Below are positions 7,301-14,922 of a stretch of DNA of 23,311 nucleotides, one piece after another (position 1 is the stretch's first letter; each line of letters opens with the position of its first letter). The notes below the pieces were generated by a model. That model did not search any database and had not been told where the DNA came from. It saw nothing but the letters and a program-made list of their open reading frames with translations. The position numbers were made by a program, and so were the translations under genes. Location: the NCBI GenBank assembly GCA_965369325.1, contig CBDUQI010000077.1, forward strand, positions 1-23,311. Reading direction: 5' to 3'. The stretch is from CBDUQI01 sp965369325 (GTDB taxonomy: Bacteria > Pseudomonadota > Gammaproteobacteria > Steroidobacterales > JBCBZW01).

Positions 7301-8776
7301 TCAGTGCTCATCGGGGCCGGCCGCTGACTCGATCAGCGCTTTGGATATGGCGACCGCCTGCGTGACCACCGGCAAGGCGATGCGCTCGTTGGTGCCGTGG
7401 ATACTCGGCGCATCGTCAAGGTGCATGCGATACGGGTGAAAACGGTAGATATCATCCGTTAGTCCCGTGTAGTGCGGCGTGTCGGTGGTGGCAATCACTA
7501 ACCCTGGCGCTACCACCGCATCCGGTAGCACCTTAGTGACTGCCGCGCGAATCCGCGCGAACCCCGGCCCCGCCGGGTCAGCCACCGGCGGACTGCTCAG
7601 CCACTCATCAGACTCGATAACGATCTGTTCATCGTCAATCACCGAGCGTACATGCGCGATGACCGACTCGGGCGTGTCACCGGGCAGCAGCCTGAAATTC
7701 ACTTTGGCCGATGCCTCCTGCGGGATCACGTTCTCTTTAATCCCCGCATTCATCATGGTCACGGCGGTCGTTGTTCGCACCATCGCATTCGCGGTGCGCT
7801 CCTTTGCCATAGTGGAGATAATCAGCGGCTTGCCCAACCATTGATGGTCAAACAAAAACCCAGTCAGCCCGCCAACATGCGGCGCTATCGTGCGCAGCAT
7901 ATCCGTCACTGGGCTCACCAGCTTGGGCTCAAACGGCTGCGTATGTAAGGCCGAGAGGGCATCCGCCAGGCGCACCAGGGCGTTGTTCTGCGGCGGATAC
8001 GATGAGTGCCCGCCAGCGCCCGATACCCGTAGGGTCAGCGTGAGGTAGGCCTTCTCCGCCAGGCCGACAATCGCCAGCGAGCGCTCGGGCAACAACGGAT
8101 AGGCATCCACCATTACGCCGCCTTCACCCACCATATAGGCCAACCGCACACCGCGTTGCGCCAGTCGTGCTGCGATCGCGCTGGCCCCCCCGTCACCGCC
8201 GATTTCCTCATCATGCGAAAATGAGAAGAACAAGGTGCGCTCGGGCTTGAATCCGTCCACCAGCAACGCCTCTATCGCCTCCAGTGTCGCGATCACCGCC
8301 ACTTTGTCGTCCAGCGCCCCGCGCCCCCACAGAAAGCCGTCGGCCACCACGCCCGCAAATGGCGGATGCGCCCAGTTCGCGTGCGTGCCCGGCTCTACCG
8401 GCACCACATCATAGTGCGCATCGAACAATACCGGGGCGTGCGTGCGATCCGTGCCGGGCCAAGTGAGCAGCAGGCTGTGCTCGGCCAGCGGCTCTACCTG
8501 TAACTGGCTGAATACGGCCGGATAGGCACGGCGCAGAAATACCCCGAAGGCAACGAAGGCGCTGGCATCGATCTGCGCCCGGTCCTGATAACTTACCGTG
8601 CGGTAAGTAATCGCTTCAGCCAGGTGAGCCACCGCCGTACTCTCGCCGGCGTGACCGGTGTGGCCGGTGTGGCCGCTGCGTTCATCCGGTTGATGGTCCT
8701 GGGCGATGCTGTAGACAGGCAGTAACCAGAGCACCAGAATCACACAGCAGCATCTGCGTAATGTTGGCCAACTCAT
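7301..8776 (-). CDS. Exported M20 family metallopeptidase, PM20D1/CPS1-like
   Basis: Di-zinc M20 peptidase of 491 residues; relatives (yeast CPS1, human PM20D1) cleave or form N-acyl amino acids and small peptides. Signal peptide 1-25 (RR in the n-region, hydrophobic core, cleavage near SIA|Q) points to the periplasm. Metal and catalytic residues seen: His121 and Asp123 in DAHYDVVP, bridging Asp156 in GALDDK, Glu190/Glu191 in SHDEEIGG, Glu218 in GEGG, and His460 in SIHGTNE. GHSSYPP (256-262) begins the dimerisation domain, and TTDTPHYTG (430-438) fits the CPS1 branch. A His/Gly repeat, GHTGHTGHAG (35-44), just after the signal peptide could bind metal; this is unusual. The ATG shares its A with the TAA of ttcA (TAATG), indicating translational coupling. 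Substrate cannot be told from sequence. Confidence 0.9.
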   Translation of the reverse strand: MSWPTLRRCCCVILVLWLLPVYSIAQDHQPDERSGHTGHTGHAGESTAVAHLAEAITYRTVSYQDRAQIDASAFVAFGVFLRRAYPAVFSQLQVEPLAEHSLLLTWPGTDRTHAPVLFDAHYDVVPVEPGTHANWAHPPFAGVVADGFLWGRGALDDKVAVIATLEAIEALLVDGFKPERTLFFSFSHDEEIGGDGGASAIAARLAQRGVRLAYMVGEGGVMVDAYPLLPERSLAIVGLAEKAYLTLTLRVSGAGGHSSYPPQNNALVRLADALSALHTQPFEPKLVSPVTDMLRTIAPHVGGLTGFLFDHQWLGKPLIISTMAKERTANAMVRTTTAVTMMNAGIKENVIPQEASAKVNFRLLPGDTPESVIAHVRSVIDDEQIVIESDEWLSSPPVADPAGPGFARIRAAVTKVLPDAVVAPGLVIATTDTPHYTGLTDDIYRFHPYRMHLDDAPSIHGTNERIALPVVTQAVAISKALIESAAGPDEH

Positions 8777-9612
8777 TAGGCCTGCTGCCCTTCATCTGCC
8801 GCTGGCGCATGCGCCGAGGGGCTCACCGGTGCTGTGAAGTCAAACAGATCCCGGTCCAACAGATGCGACGGCACAACGGCAGACAGCGAGCTGAAGATGG
8901 ATGCCAGACGCCCCGGCGAGGCCTGCTCCCAACCCTGCAACATGTGCTTCACTGCCTGGCGCTGCGAGTTATCCTGTGATCCGCACAGCCGGCACGGAAT
9001 AATCGGAAAGGCGCGCTGCGCGGCGTAGCTCACAATGTCGGCCTCGCTGCAGTAGGCCAGTGGGCGAATCACTGTGCAGTGACCATCCTCACTGTGCAGC
9101 CTCGGCGCCATGGCGGCCATCCGTCCGCCGTGGAACATGTTGAGGAACAGTGTCTCCAGAATGTCATCACGGTGATGCCCCAGCGCGATCTTGGTAAAGC
9201 CATGCTCACGGGCGTACCGGTACAGCACACCGCGGCGAAGGCGCGAGCACAAACCACACATCATCTTACCCTCGGGGATCACGCGCTTAACCACCCCATA
9301 GGTGTCCTGCTCTATCACGCGCAGCTCCACGCCCAGCTCGTGCGCATACTGCGGCAGCACCTGGGCCGGAAAGTGCGGTTGTTTCTGGTCCAGATTGACC
9401 GCCGTCAGCTCAAATTGCACCGGTGCGGCAGCGCGCAGCGCTAGCAGGATATCCAGCATGGTGTAGGAATCCTTGCCGCCGGACAGGCACACCATCACCC
9501 GGTCACCCGGTTCGATCATGCGGTAATCTTCAATCGCCTGACCGGTTAGTCGCCGCAGGCGCTTTTCGAGTTTTTTTTGCGTGATCGATTTACGCACGAC
9601 AGTGCTTTGCAT
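8776..9612 (-). CDS. ttcA: tRNA 2-thiocytidine(32) synthetase TtcA
   Basis: ATP- and [4Fe-4S]-dependent thiolation of cytidine 32 in tRNA, in the cytoplasm. With the start at 9612 the protein has 278 residues. Diagnostic motifs: KLEKRLRR (14-21) near the N-terminus, the PP-loop SGGKDS (44-49), CGLC (119-122) and CRLC (207-210) holding the cluster cysteines, and GHHRDDILET (145-154). The frame stays open to 9720, but the extra 36 residues have no family counterpart; the ATG at 9612 has GGAG 11 nt upstream and gives an N-terminus of the usual size. The M20 peptidase gene follows in a one-base TAATG overlap. The C-terminal tail (about 20 residues, Ala/Pro-rich) looks unconserved. Confidence 0.94.
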   Translation of the reverse strand: MQSTVVRKSITQKKLEKRLRRLTGQAIEDYRMIEPGDRVMVCLSGGKDSYTMLDILLALRAAAPVQFELTAVNLDQKQPHFPAQVLPQYAHELGVELRVIEQDTYGVVKRVIPEGKMMCGLCSRLRRGVLYRYAREHGFTKIALGHHRDDILETLFLNMFHGGRMAAMAPRLHSEDGHCTVIRPLAYCSEADIVSYAAQRAFPIIPCRLCGSQDNSQRQAVKHMLQGWEQASPGRLASIFSSLSAVVPSHLLDRDLFDFTAPVSPSAHAPAADEGQQA

Positions 9613-9810
9613 AAAGGCTCGAACTCCGGTGGAATGGCATGATCCAAACTGTGTGCCTACTTGCGCTATCAAGCCCACAGTATTGCGCGTCCGGTTCAGG
9701 ATAACGGGGCGGGAGGCCACATACCAAAGCAGGTTTTGTGGCGGCTTTGCATAAGCTCGATTGGCCGGTTGGGTGCGGCGGCGTTTTGAGGTAGGGTTAA
9801 CCTCAACAAC

Positions 9811-9815
9811 AAGGA
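9811..9815 (+). promoter_or_regulatory. Shine-Dalgarno for the MltD-like gene
   Basis: AAGGA lies 8 nt before the GTG at 9824. It decides in favour of this start over the TTG at 9761, which would place 21 non-signal-like residues ahead of the signal peptide. Confidence 0.65.
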
Positions 9816-9823
9816 TAGGATTT

Positions 9824-11614
9824 GTGGGTCGACTGATTAAGGCACTGGCAACCGGCTGCTTGGCTATTGCGCTGCAGCATATCTCGTTCTCCGCGTGCGC
9901 GGCTGCGGAGGATTTTCCTGTGCCCGTGTCACTGCAGCCCGCCGTTGAATTCTGGGTAAAAGTTTATACAGAGATTTCAACCAGCGAGGGGTACCTGCAC
10001 GACTCGCGCAATCTGGCGGTTATTTACGAAGTCCTCGACACGCCTGCCAAAGCCTCACCGCGAACGCGACGGCGCACCATCGATCGCGCCCGTAAGCGCT
10101 ACCAAGGCATCTTGCGCACCCTGGCCAAGGGCAAGCGCGATGGTCTTTCCGCCGAACAGATGCGGGTACTCGCGTTGTGGCCGGAGGACGTCAGCAACAG
10201 CGAACTCAAAAAAGCCGCCGGACGCCTGCGTTTTCAGTTGGGCCAGTCCGACCGCTTTCGCGAAGGCATCCTCCGCTCCGGCACCTGGCTGCCGTACATT
10301 CATCGCGTCATCGCCGAACACGGGCTGCCGCAGGAGCTTGCCTACCTCCCACATGTAGAGTCATCGTTCAATCCGATGGCGCACTCGCATGCCTCCGCCG
10401 TTGGCATCTGGCAATTTACCCGTGGCACCGGGCGCCAGTTCATGCGGATAGACCATGTGGTGGATGAGCGGCTGGACCCGTTCGTGTCCACCCAGGCGGC
10501 CGCGCGTCTGTTGAAATCAAATCTGGAAGCTACTGGCAGTTGGCCATTGGCGGTGACCGCTTACAACCACGGCACGGCCGGAATGCGCCGTGCAGCGCGC
10601 AAGCTGGGCACGCGCGACATTGGCGAAGTGGTTAAATCGTACAAGAGCAAGACCTTCGGCTTTGCCTCGCGCAATTTCTACGCCTCCTTCAGAGCCGCGG
10701 TTCGCGTCGTGCAGAATGCGAGCGTGCACTTTGGCCATCTGGAGGTGGCACAACCCGCGCACTACGAGGTGACCACTGTGGGCATCTTCGCCAGCGCCCG
10801 TACCATTGCCGACGCGCTGAACGTCGATCTGCGCGAGTTAAAGCGTTACAACCCAGCGCTGAAACAAGCGGTCTGGAATGGTGACAAATACGTGCCGCGG
10901 GACTACCCGCTGCGAGTGCCGGCGCCGTACAGCGCACCGGAGGCACTCGCGGCCTTCGCCCAGGTAGATCAGACCCTGCAACACAAACGCCAGAAGCCCG
11001 ATCTGATGCACAAAGTGCGCAAGGGTGAAACGGTGTCGCAAATTGCCAGCCGGTATGGTGTCTCCAGCAGCTCACTGGTCGCGCTGAACGGGCTGCGCAG
11101 CAAACACAAAATTCGGGTGGGCCAGACACTGCGCCTGCCGCGCACCGCCGACAGCCCGGCGCTCATCACCAAACCTGCCCGCGTCAGCAAAGTGGCGCTG
11201 GCGCCAACACCAACGGTCACCGCATCCACTACAGCGCGAGTATCGGCCGGTGCCAGCGGCGTACAGGTGAAAAGCGGCGGCATTACCGGCACCACCTATC
11301 GCGTGCGCAACGGCGACACGTTATCGGTTATTGCGGATAGTTTTGAGATTACCCAACGCGCACTGGTCGCGGCCAACGGCCTGCGCAGCCGTCATCGCAT
11401 TTACAAAGGCCAGGTATTGATCATCCCCAGCGATCTGCACGCCGGCGCTTTGCCGCAAACTTACGAGGTGCGCAATGGCGACACCTTGTCGCTGGTAGCA
11501 GCGCGATTCGGCATGAGCGAGCGCGAACTCGCTTCGATTAACGACATCCGCAACAAACATCGCATCTATGCAGGCCAAGTGCTTAAACTGAAGCCTCCCC
11601 AGGCCACGCTCTAG
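9824..11614 (+). CDS. mltD: Membrane-bound lytic murein transglycosylase D-like, three LysM domains
   Basis: Periplasmic enzyme cutting the glycan strands of peptidoglycan with formation of 1,6-anhydromuramic ends. GTG start, 596 residues. A signal peptide covers about 1-28. The sequence FSAC (22-25) is close to but not a standard lipobox (Phe at -3), so lipidation is doubtful. The SLT domain spans about 155-310, with catalytic Glu179 in HVESSFNP, then GIWQF and TAYNHG motifs typical of family 1D. Three LysM modules (about 397-440, 491-536, 546-590), each starting V-R-[KN]-G-[ED]-T, bind peptidoglycan; E. coli MltD has 452 residues and two LysM, so this copy is longer. A Thr/Ala-rich linker separates LysM1 and LysM2. 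The TAG stop overlaps the TAG of the opposing GTPase gene. Confidence 0.9.
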   Translation: MGRLIKALATGCLAIALQHISFSACAAAEDFPVPVSLQPAVEFWVKVYTEISTSEGYLHDSRNLAVIYEVLDTPAKASPRTRRRTIDRARKRYQGILRTLAKGKRDGLSAEQMRVLALWPEDVSNSELKKAAGRLRFQLGQSDRFREGILRSGTWLPYIHRVIAEHGLPQELAYLPHVESSFNPMAHSHASAVGIWQFTRGTGRQFMRIDHVVDERLDPFVSTQAAARLLKSNLEATGSWPLAVTAYNHGTAGMRRAARKLGTRDIGEVVKSYKSKTFGFASRNFYASFRAAVRVVQNASVHFGHLEVAQPAHYEVTTVGIFASARTIADALNVDLRELKRYNPALKQAVWNGDKYVPRDYPLRVPAPYSAPEALAAFAQVDQTLQHKRQKPDLMHKVRKGETVSQIASRYGVSSSSLVALNGLRSKHKIRVGQTLRLPRTADSPALITKPARVSKVALAPTPTVTASTTARVSAGASGVQVKSGGITGTTYRVRNGDTLSVIADSFEITQRALVAANGLRSRHRIYKGQVLIIPSDLHAGALPQTYEVRNGDTLSLVAARFGMSERELASINDIRNKHRIYAGQVLKLKPPQATL

Positions 11615-12981
11615 GACGAAGACTCGCCCCGCATATAGGCGCGAATCTCCTCACGCGCATCGGCCAGAATCGAATCCCGATCCAGACCGTCGAGAATTTC
11701 CTGCACCATCAGTTTGGGGCCGCCATCGCCCCAAGATTTCCCCTGCACCAGATAGCGCTCAGCCACCTTACCGACCACGTAAGTGCTGTAGTAGGCTACC
11801 GCCCCCTGCGCACCCGCCGTCAGCGCAGTCGACATGCCGGCCGTGCCCAGCTTCAACGCTGAGGACAACAGATGCACAGCCCATACAGCCCCCATCAACG
11901 CGGCCATTTGCGCGATGATGGCGCCCACCAACGAGCCCGCCTCGGTGCGGGTAATCGGCAAGTCGTAGAGCTTGGACATGTGATACACCATGGTAGCGTC
12001 CGCAATCGCTGCGGCGGCTAGATCGGCGGCCGGGATTGGGTTCAGCGCCACCGCGATACCTTTACCGACGCAGTAGGTGTGAATAAGTTTTTCGCCCAAT
12101 TTCTGGCGCGCGGCTAGCACCCGCTGGGCCACCTGCTCAGACAAACGCCCGGCGAACAACCCGGCGTTAAGTGCGGCCAAAGTTTTGCCCTCGTGCTCAA
12201 GCACCTCCCACAAGCGCTCACGCAACGGCTCGATATCCGGCTCACGCTCACGGGTAAGCTCAGTCTCGCTACCCTGTGCGTCCACCTGCACATAGCGTTG
12301 TGGCGGCGGGTGGGCGCTGGCCGCGATAATATTACGCGGCTCCACCAGCCCGTCAGTGCGCGCGATGATGGCTTCGCGCAGTTGTTGCAGTTGCTCGGCG
12401 CTGTAGCGATCCGCTTTGTTCAGCACCAGCAGTACCGGCCGGCCCAGAGCAGTTACAAACCGCAACCCCTCAAGCTCCGGATCGGTCAAATCACCATCCG
12501 CCACAAATAACACCAGGTCTACGCGCTCAGTCACATCGCGCGCCAACTCCTCGCGCGCTTCACCGTTGATCTCATCAATCCCTGGGGTATCAATGAGAAA
12601 GACACCACCCACGCGACCCTCTTCCCATGAGCGCATCTGCGCGTGCGTCGTCTCCCCGTGCAATGGGCTGACGGAAAAATGCGCCTGCCCAAGCAATGCG
12701 TTCAGCACCGAGGACTTGCCGGTGCTAACCCGACCAAATACTGCAATGTGCACATGCTCGTGCTGCAGCTTGTCCAGCATCTTGCGCACCTGCGCGTAGT
12801 CGCGCTGCAGCGCATTGCGCACGGCGTGCGGCACGCGGGCGTCCTCCAGCAGCTCGCGCAGGCTTTCCCGCGCCAGGCTTAGATGATCCTCACCCGTTGC
12901 GGCGTTAGTCTTTGGCGTTGTCTGATCTGGCCTCCAAAGCCAGTCGGGCAACGCGTCGCGTACGCGACTCCAGATCGCCAC
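11611..12981 (-). CDS. Era/dynamin-like GTPase with C-terminal DUF697-like domain
   Basis: A 456-residue GTPase whose cellular role is not established. G motifs: P-loop GRVSTGKS (83-90), Thr111/Thr112 as G2, DTPG (131-134), NKAD (188-191) and a SAH (222-224) G5 position. The C-terminal part from about 300 is Ala-rich with several amphipathic or hydrophobic helices, including VALNPIPAADLAAAA and VGAIIAQMAALMGAVW, as in DUF697 proteins that associate with membranes. The start is GTG at 12981, with AAGGAGG 6 nt upstream, so the gene really begins 77 nt inside its upstream neighbour. That neighbour is a paralogue sharing the G-domain and the RVDA-G-E-RE-PD stretch, pointing to tandem duplication and paired function. 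It ends tail-to-tail with mltD. Confidence 0.85.
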   Translation of the reverse strand: MAIWSRVRDALPDWLWRPDQTTPKTNAATGEDHLSLARESLRELLEDARVPHAVRNALQRDYAQVRKMLDKLQHEHVHIAVFGRVSTGKSSVLNALLGQAHFSVSPLHGETTHAQMRSWEEGRVGGVFLIDTPGIDEINGEAREELARDVTERVDLVLFVADGDLTDPELEGLRFVTALGRPVLLVLNKADRYSAEQLQQLREAIIARTDGLVEPRNIIAASAHPPPQRYVQVDAQGSETELTREREPDIEPLRERLWEVLEHEGKTLAALNAGLFAGRLSEQVAQRVLAARQKLGEKLIHTYCVGKGIAVALNPIPAADLAAAAIADATMVYHMSKLYDLPITRTEAGSLVGAIIAQMAALMGAVWAVHLLSSALKLGTAGMSTALTAGAQGAVAYYSTYVVGKVAERYLVQGKSWGDGGPKLMVQEILDGLDRDSILADAREEIRAYMRGESSS

Positions 12982-14440
12982 CTAGTGCCTCCTTGAACAT
13001 GATCGCCGCTGGCACCGGACGCAACGTGCCACTCGCCTGCAAGGTTGCAGCCAGCGCACGGCCAAGCGCATCAAAAATCAGCCCATACGCTACGGCATGC
13101 ATCAGCCCGCCCGCGATGGTACCCAACCCAGGGAACGCTTTAGCACCGTTGCCCGCCACGGCCAGCAGCAACGGCGTTGCCCGCGCCACCTGGTCCTGGC
13201 TTAAGTCCAGAAATTTCTGCACGTCCATGTCGCGCACCGGCGCCCCGTACAGTTTGCACATTTCGCGCACCATCTGCGCGCCCAAGAACCCTTGAATTAG
13301 CAAATCGGTGCCCGGCGCCACCGCAGCCAGCGCGCCAACAATGGCGCGCCGCGTGTACTTGCCCACCAAGTGCTCTGCTTGCTCGCGCCGATACTTACTC
13401 TGCGCAGCATCCAACTTGTTAGAGACCAACAGGAACACCGAGCTGTCGCGCAAATTGGCCAGCGCACCGGCATCTGAATCGATGCGCAATTGCAGCGCAC
13501 TGCGCAACGCCTGCACATCCGGTGCACGCTCACGCATCACCTGGCTTTCGCGGCCATCAGCATCCACGCGCACCACTTGCTCCTGCCCCGCAGCACTGAC
13601 TGGCACCACCTCTACAGCGGACAGCGCAGCGGAGCCCTCCGCCTCGCTCACCTGCTGCTGCAACCTGGCGCCAATGCGCTCACGCACCTGCGCCAGTTCC
13701 TGCGCTGAGTATTGGTCGGCCTTGTTTAATGCGATCAATACAGGCTTGCGCAGGGCCCGTATCTCACTCAACTCGCGATACTCCGCACGCGTAAGGTCGC
13801 TGTCGCACACGTAAATGACAACATGCGCACGGCGCGCTTCCTCGCGCGCCAGATCATCCAGATGCCCGTCTGCCTCGGCTAGCCCGGGCACATCCGTCAG
13901 GATTAACCGATCACCCGCCGAGGAGGACCATTCGTAGTGTTGAATCTGCCGGGTCGAGCCACCCAGCACACTCACTTGCACCTGCGCCTGTGGCAACATG
14001 GCTTTGACCAGCGAGCTTTTTCCGGTGCTCACCTCACCGAACATCGCCACGTACACCTCGCCGGTGGCGCGCCGGGCGCTCAGTTCGGCCAACTCACGCT
14101 CGGCTTGCTCCACATCCATCCCAAGTGACTGCGCTTCGGCCAGACGCGATTCGATGCCCTCCTCGCTTAGATCAAGCCCTGGCGTGGGCGTACGCGATGG
14201 GCCTGCGCGCAGTAAGCGCCAAACCAGACGCCCGGTGAGCACGCACACCACGGCAAAAGCCGCCAGGTAAGCATAGAAAATCGGGCGCGGCGAGGCGGCG
14301 ATATAATCCCAGACCACGAACAGTTTTTCGGTCAACACCAGCGCCACCACCAGCACTGCCAGCGATACCAACACCACCACTAGGGTGAGCAATACCCGTA
14401 TTGTTTTGTCCGCCTGCATGTTGTGCCCCAGGAAACCCAT
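12905..14440 (-). CDS. Membrane GTPase with N-terminal TM helices and DUF697-like domain
   Basis: Paralogue of the downstream GTPase, 511 residues from the ATG at 14440; Met8 (14419) is an alternative and suits the predicted promoter better because it leaves a leader of about 33 nt. Two hydrophobic helices (about 15-37 and 54-77) anchor the protein, and a Glu-rich helical linker (92-125) follows. G motifs: GEVSTGKS (135-142), DVPG (183-186, Val instead of the usual Thr), NKAD (239-242) and VSAAG (281-285). The C-terminal half has DUF697-type Ala/Gly-rich helices including VAPGTDLLIQGFLGAQM. The reading frame contains the ribosome binding site and start of the next gene, so the two are certainly co-transcribed. 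Membrane remodelling or stress roles are known for dynamin-like relatives but cannot be shown here. Confidence 0.84.
   Translation of the reverse strand: MGFLGHNMQADKTIRVLLTLVVVLVSLAVLVVALVLTEKLFVVWDYIAASPRPIFYAYLAAFAVVCVLTGRLVWRLLRAGPSRTPTPGLDLSEEGIESRLAEAQSLGMDVEQAERELAELSARRATGEVYVAMFGEVSTGKSSLVKAMLPQAQVQVSVLGGSTRQIQHYEWSSSAGDRLILTDVPGLAEADGHLDDLAREEARRAHVVIYVCDSDLTRAEYRELSEIRALRKPVLIALNKADQYSAQELAQVRERIGARLQQQVSEAEGSAALSAVEVVPVSAAGQEQVVRVDADGRESQVMRERAPDVQALRSALQLRIDSDAGALANLRDSSVFLLVSNKLDAAQSKYRREQAEHLVGKYTRRAIVGALAAVAPGTDLLIQGFLGAQMVREMCKLYGAPVRDMDVQKFLDLSQDQVARATPLLLAVAGNGAKAFPGLGTIAGGLMHAVAYGLIFDALGRALAATLQASGTLRPVPAAIMFKEALGGDLESRTRRVARLALEARSDNAKD
12988..12994 (-). promoter_or_regulatory. 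Internal Shine-Dalgarno for the second GTPase
   Basis: AAGGAGG on the minus strand lies inside the coding region of the upstream GTPase, 6 nt ahead of the GTG at 12981. This near-perfect site is the evidence for the 77-nt gene overlap. Confidence 0.8.
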
Positions 14441-14458
14441 CAGCGCTGGTCAGTGCGT

Positions 14459-14482
14459 ATTATACGTGCGCCATACGCGCAC
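14459..14482 (-). promoter_or_regulatory. Putative promoter with overlapping palindrome for the GTPase pair
   Basis: A perfect TATAAT -10 box (14464-14459, minus strand) sits 18 bp before the ATG at 14440 and 39 bp before the alternative ATG at 14419. Just upstream, in the -10/-35 spacer, is a perfect palindrome GTGCGC-5-GCGCAC (14466-14482). No good -35 hexamer exists at 17 bp (TGCGGG), suggesting an activator-dependent or repressor-controlled promoter. Both readings are inference. Confidence 0.42.
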
Positions 14483-14547
14483 CCGCAGGAAGTATCACAT
14501 TGGCACAAAGCGTCACGACGCATGACGGGCGCTGGCCGATAGGCGCA

Positions 14548-14922
14548 CTAACCCTGTGTCGGTTGCACCTGATCGCTCACTTGCGCCGGTTCATACACCT
14601 CGTACATCAGCCCCGGGTGCTGCGCTGGCAGCGCCACCCGGAACCAGATAAACGGCAACAGCGGATTGGGCAGCCAGTACTTCCACGCCAATGAGCGTTC
14701 TCGCCCGCCATCCGGCAGGTGCAGGTCCATCCACACGTACAAAAATTTATACACGCAAAGGCCGGGCAGAAAATTCACGCGCAGCCGATCTGTGCGCATA
14801 TGTTTGGCACGAATGTAGTAAGCGCTCTCAAAGGCCATCATGCCCCAGCCCGCGGGGCCATCGGCCAGCATCAGTCCGCTATCGCGGTGGGTGATGCGGA
14901 GTCGGTGCTGGGGTTTGCTCAT
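14548..14922 (-). CDS. Hypothetical protein, 124 residues, translationally coupled
   Basis: I do not recognise this family. From the ATG at 14922 it encodes 124 residues: basic start with HRLRITHRDSG, then a segment rich in aromatic residues and Met (WGMMAFESAYYIRAKHM, LCVYKFLYVWMDLHL) and a Trp/Pro-rich end (KYWLPNPLLPFIWF, QHPGLMYEVYEP). There is no signal peptide and no clear transmembrane helix, though the stretch around LLPFIWF is hydrophobic. The start overlaps the stop of the alkyltransferase-like gene as ATGA, so it is real and co-translated. The frame stays open upstream to 15009, but only because it reads through the 24-bp repeats as RAAPDERG; that extension is very unlikely to be made. 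A promoter for the GTPases follows its end. Confidence 0.7.
   Translation of the reverse strand: MSKPQHRLRITHRDSGLMLADGPAGWGMMAFESAYYIRAKHMRTDRLRVNFLPGLCVYKFLYVWMDLHLPDGGRERSLAWKYWLPNPLLPFIWFRVALPAQHPGLMYEVYEPAQVSDQVQPTQG

Noticed and set aside
7295..7320. CCGGCC/GGCCGG inverted repeat between the convergent HTH-TPR and M20 genes as a terminator
   Set aside because: Only a 6-bp stem with a 14-nt loop and no T-tract on either strand.
9663..9674. TTGCGCTATCAA considered as an FNR-type site upstream of ttcA
   Set aside because: The half-sites are 2 bp too close and one is mismatched relative to TTGAT-4-ATCAA.
9613..9720. 36-residue N-terminal extension of TtcA
   Set aside because: No counterpart in the family, and a shorter ATG start with an upstream GGAG gives the expected N-terminus.
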